64,000 nucleotides of DNA from Rhodoplanes sp. Z2-YC6860 (GTDB lineage: Bacteria; Pseudomonadota; Alphaproteobacteria; Rhizobiales; Xanthobacteraceae). How positions within the stretch are numbered: the first letter of the stretch is position 1; each line of letters starts with the position of its first letter. The position numbers and the translations under genes were made by a program. The notes beneath the pieces were generated by a model. The model did not search any database. It saw only the letters and a list, made by a program, of their open reading frames with translations, and was not told where the DNA came from. Below are positions 62,025 to 64,000 of the stretch, piece by piece. Location: the NCBI RefSeq assembly GCF_001579845.1, contig NZ_CP007440.1, positions 5,230,029 to 5,294,028 on the forward strand, in the 5' to 3' direction.

Positions 62025-62748
62025 TTCGGCTGACGCCCTCCTCTCCTTCAAGAACGTCCGCGCCGGCTATGGCGAAGCCGTCGTGCTCGACGATATCTCA
62101 TTCGATGTGGCGGAGCGCGGCAGTCTCGCGGTGCTGGGGCGCAACGGCGTCGGCAAGAGCACCTTGTTGCTGACGCTGATGGGCTTCACCCAGCTCCGGC
62201 GCGGCACGATCGTCTGGCGCGGTCAGGACATCAGCCGCATGCCGCCGCACCGCCGCGCCCAGGCCGGCATCGGCTGGGTGGCACAGGAGCGCGAGATTTT
62301 CGCCAATCTCACGGTCGAGGAGAACCTCACGGTCGCGGCCCGGCCCGGCCGCTGGGACCTCGATGCGGCCTATCAATTCTTTCCGCGCCTGAAAGAGCGC
62401 CGGCTGTCCAAGGGCAATCAGCTCTCCGGCGGCGAGCAGCAGATGCTGGCCACGGCGCGGGCGTTGATGACCAATCCGTCGCTGCTGTTGCTCGACGAGC
62501 CGCTGGAAGGATTGGCGCCGATCATCGTCGAAGAGCTGGTGCGCGGCTTGCGGCGGATGATCGTCGAGGAAGGCACCGCGGTGATTCTCGTGGAACAGCA
62601 CGTCGAGGTGGCGCTGTCGCTCACCGAGCACGCAATTCTGCTCGAGCGCGGCACGGTCGTGCACCGTGCCCGCTCGCAGGACCTGCTGAACGATCACGCC
62701 ACGCTCGACCGCTACATCGGCCTGCGCGTGGCGGAGGCGAAGGGTTAG
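62017..62748 (+). CDS. livF: Liv-type ABC transporter ATP-binding protein (LivF)
   Basis: 243 residues. Walker A GRNGVGKST, Q-loop WVAQEREIFANLTVEENL, signature LSGGEQQMLATARAL, Walker B LLLDEPLEGLAP and switch His VEQHVEVALSL. It pairs with LivG as the ATPase heterodimer. Last gene of the liv operon; the GTCATTCCGG repeat at 62760 lies 12 bases beyond its stop and could act as a processing or end hairpin. Confidence 0.94.
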   Translation: MADSADALLSFKNVRAGYGEAVVLDDISFDVAERGSLAVLGRNGVGKSTLLLTLMGFTQLRRGTIVWRGQDISRMPPHRRAQAGIGWVAQEREIFANLTVEENLTVAARPGRWDLDAAYQFFPRLKERRLSKGNQLSGGEQQMLATARALMTNPSLLLLDEPLEGLAPIIVEELVRGLRRMIVEEGTAVILVEQHVEVALSLTEHAILLERGTVVHRARSQDLLNDHATLDRYIGLRVAEAKG

Positions 62749-62759
62749 ACTTCGCCGCC

Positions 62760-62862
62760 GTCATTCCGGACGTCGCGAAGCGGCGATCCGGAATCCAGCA
62801 ACAGCGGCAGTCTTTCCGGTACTGGATTCCGGGTTCGCGCCTTCGGCGCGCCCCGGAATGAC
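62760..62862. repeat. Dispersed palindromic repeat (GTCATTCCGG family), copy 2
   Basis: 103 bases with ends GTCATTCCGG / CCGGAATGAC and inner pair CCGGAATCCAG / CTGGATTCCGG, the same ends as 23206-23339. The inner asymmetric parts (GTCGCGAAGCGGCGAT on the left here) appear in reverse order, so it is in the opposite orientation. Confidence 0.85.
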
Positions 62863-62873
62863 AGCGGAGAGAC

Positions 62874-63755
62874 TCACGCCGTCAGCCGCACCACGGCCTT
62901 CTCATAGCTCTGCGAGCCGAGATCGTTGTTCTCGATGATGCCGTGCTCCTGGATCCAGGAGCGCGAGTCCTCGAAGATCTCGCGCGAATACGGCTCGAAC
63001 ACGATGCGCTCGCCCGGCCCCCAGCGCCGCGTATCCATCTTGGCGTGGAAGCGCTTGGGGAATTCCTTGGCGTAGTGCTTGGTGTAGAGCTCCGGCCGCA
63101 GATCGATGTCGGCTTGCGCCCGCTTCAAGGCATGGAAGAACTTCTTCACATCATCCATATCCGGGTCGCCGGTGAGCATGGTCGCCATCATGAAGGTGCA
63201 GTCGAGCACCTTTTTGAAGCCCAGTTGCTCGGCGAAATAATACGGTCCGGAGAACAGCGTGCAGGCCGGCACTTCGCCGTTCAGCAGCTTCTCCATGCGG
63301 CCGAACACCAGGCCGTCCTTGAACGACAGGTTGATCTTGTCTTGCGGGATGAACTGCTCGAGCGCCTGGATCGTGGCGTAGTGACTGCCGGACTGATAGC
63401 CCACCGAAATCGGAACGCCGGCGAGATCCTCCGGCACCTTCACCTTGGAGTCGGGCGGCACGAAGATGCCGCAGGTCGACACCTGATAGACGTCGCCGTA
63501 AAGCTTGCCGTGGCCCTTGGTCGCGGCGACGTTCACGGTCCAGTGGCAGGCGCAGGAGATGTCCGACTTGCGGCCCTGTTCGAAGGTCTGCATCGCGCCG
63601 ACCTTGTCGCCAAGCTGCTGTGAAGCGCCATCGCTCGACTGCACGAGTTCGCGGAACTCGTAGTCGAGACCCTCGTCGATGAAGTAGCCCTTCTCCTGCG
63701 CCACCCACTCGTGCAGGCGGAAATGCGGCTCGATGATGAATTTGTCCTTGGCCAT
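62874..63755 (-). CDS. NMT1/ABC-type substrate-binding-like protein without signal peptide
   Basis: 293 residues from ATG 63755 with GGAGG 6 bases upstream. The protein starts MAKDKFIIEPHFRLHEWVAQEKGYFIDEG with no signal peptide, so it should stay in the cytoplasm. The fold is of periplasmic-binding type (NMT1/SsuA-like): EDLAGVPISVGYQSGSHYATIQALEQF and FGRMEKLLNGEVPACTLFSGP. A CACH motif occurs at DISCACHWTVN. Role unknown; a ligand sensor or a substrate-carrying enzyme are both possible. It lies 53 bases from the tail of a GntR regulator, same strand. Confidence 0.75.
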   Translation of the reverse strand: MAKDKFIIEPHFRLHEWVAQEKGYFIDEGLDYEFRELVQSSDGASQQLGDKVGAMQTFEQGRKSDISCACHWTVNVAATKGHGKLYGDVYQVSTCGIFVPPDSKVKVPEDLAGVPISVGYQSGSHYATIQALEQFIPQDKINLSFKDGLVFGRMEKLLNGEVPACTLFSGPYYFAEQLGFKKVLDCTFMMATMLTGDPDMDDVKKFFHALKRAQADIDLRPELYTKHYAKEFPKRFHAKMDTRRWGPGERIVFEPYSREIFEDSRSWIQEHGIIENNDLGSQSYEKAVVRLTA

Positions 63756-63808
63756 GATGTCCTCCTTGTCCTTTCTGTTTGAACGTCCCTTGCGGTGTCT
63801 TCCCGGCG

Positions 63809-64000
63809 TCAACAGCAATCGACGCCGGTATGCTTTGAACTCATGTGCTTGCCCTTCGCGTCCTCGGTGACGCGGCGGGCGCGGATCATCTTGACGTGGT
63901 CGTCCATCAGCTTGCGGGCGCCCGCGCCGTCGCGCATCTCGATCAGCGCCAGCAGCTCCCTGTGCACGTCGACAATGTGGTGCGCGACCTTCGGCGTCAG
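63809..64000 (-). CDS. GntR/FadR-type transcriptional regulator, C-terminal FCD domain (5' truncated by window edge)
   Basis: Only the last 63 residues are present: HRELLALIEMRDGAGARKLMDDHVKMIRARR matches the final helices of the FCD ligand-binding domain, where members read HxxLLxAIxxGDAxxAxxLMxxHL. The helix-turn-helix part lies beyond the right edge. Tail ends KHTGVDCC. It is upstream of the NMT1-like gene on the same strand and probably regulates it. Confidence 0.7.
   Translation of the reverse strand: MTPKVAHHIVDVHRELLALIEMRDGAGARKLMDDHVKMIRARRVTEDAKGKHMSSKHTGVDCC

Noticed and set aside
23206-62862. Palindromic repeats as a CRISPR array
   Set aside because: Copies are single, far apart and large, with no regular spacers and no cas genes.

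Overview
The window looks like chromosomal DNA of an alphaproteobacterium, most likely of the order Hyphomicrobiales (Bradyrhizobium/Rhodopseudomonas/Xanthobacteraceae type). This is inferred from the high GC content, the guaB, rlmE and ppx/gppA block, the number of Liv-, TctC- and NitT/TauT-type solute-binding proteins, and dispersed GTCATTCCGG-ended palindromes. I saw no rRNA, tRNA, CRISPR array, transposase, integrase or phage gene.

Layout. 1-10076 is mostly housekeeping: a truncated quinone-oxidoreductase-like gene behind guaB, an MFS exporter, three tandem secreted TPR proteins, a Mug-type DNA glycosylase, a small secreted protein, rlmE and ppx/gppA. 10314-17010 is a same-strand run: a lone molybdenum-hydroxylase large subunit, two MFS carriers (one CynX/NimT-like), a nitrilase and a nitroreductase. 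17148-17621 holds two very small genes around a bidirectional terminator. 17826-21920 is a minus-strand block: two paralogous Liv-type binding proteins flanking a secreted monooxygenase-like protein and an ArsR-type regulator, with the same inverted repeat before each of the two inner genes. 22184-26115 is a ring-cleavage and ring-hydroxylation cluster: extradiol dioxygenase, Rieske alpha and beta subunits, and a ferredoxin reductase.

26206-31408 holds an ABC-2 exporter, an isocitrate/isopropylmalate dehydrogenase-like enzyme, a TctC binding protein and a cupin. 31473-39360 is a second catabolic island: a UbiD decarboxylase with a complete NitT/TauT ABC transporter on the minus strand, divergent from a second lone molybdenum-hydroxylase large subunit and a VanA-like Rieske oxygenase. 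39455-40777 encodes a PurC-PurE fusion resembling animal PAICS. 40934-46569 has small and miscellaneous genes: a cysteine-rich secreted protein, a methyltransferase, a cytochrome P460-like protein, a decayed outer-membrane barrel, an ArsR/SRPBCC pair, an MmgE/PrpD protein and a trypsin-like protease. 46725-56495 holds acyl-CoA and FAD enzymes, a metallo-hydrolase, a second UbiD and an alpha/beta hydrolase-LLM oxidoreductase pair. 56714-62748 is a complete Liv transporter preceded by two tandem binding proteins. The window ends with a cytoplasmic NMT1-like binding protein and the tail of a GntR regulator.

Together the genes suggest a soil or water organism that takes up and degrades aromatic, heterocyclic and carboxylated compounds: uptake (Liv, TctC, NitT/TauT, MFS), activation (Mo-hydroxylase, Rieske oxygenases, nitrilase, nitroreductase), decarboxylation (UbiD), ring cleavage (extradiol dioxygenase) and lower-pathway steps (hydroxyacyl-CoA dehydrogenase, MmgE/PrpD). 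Substrates are inference throughout.
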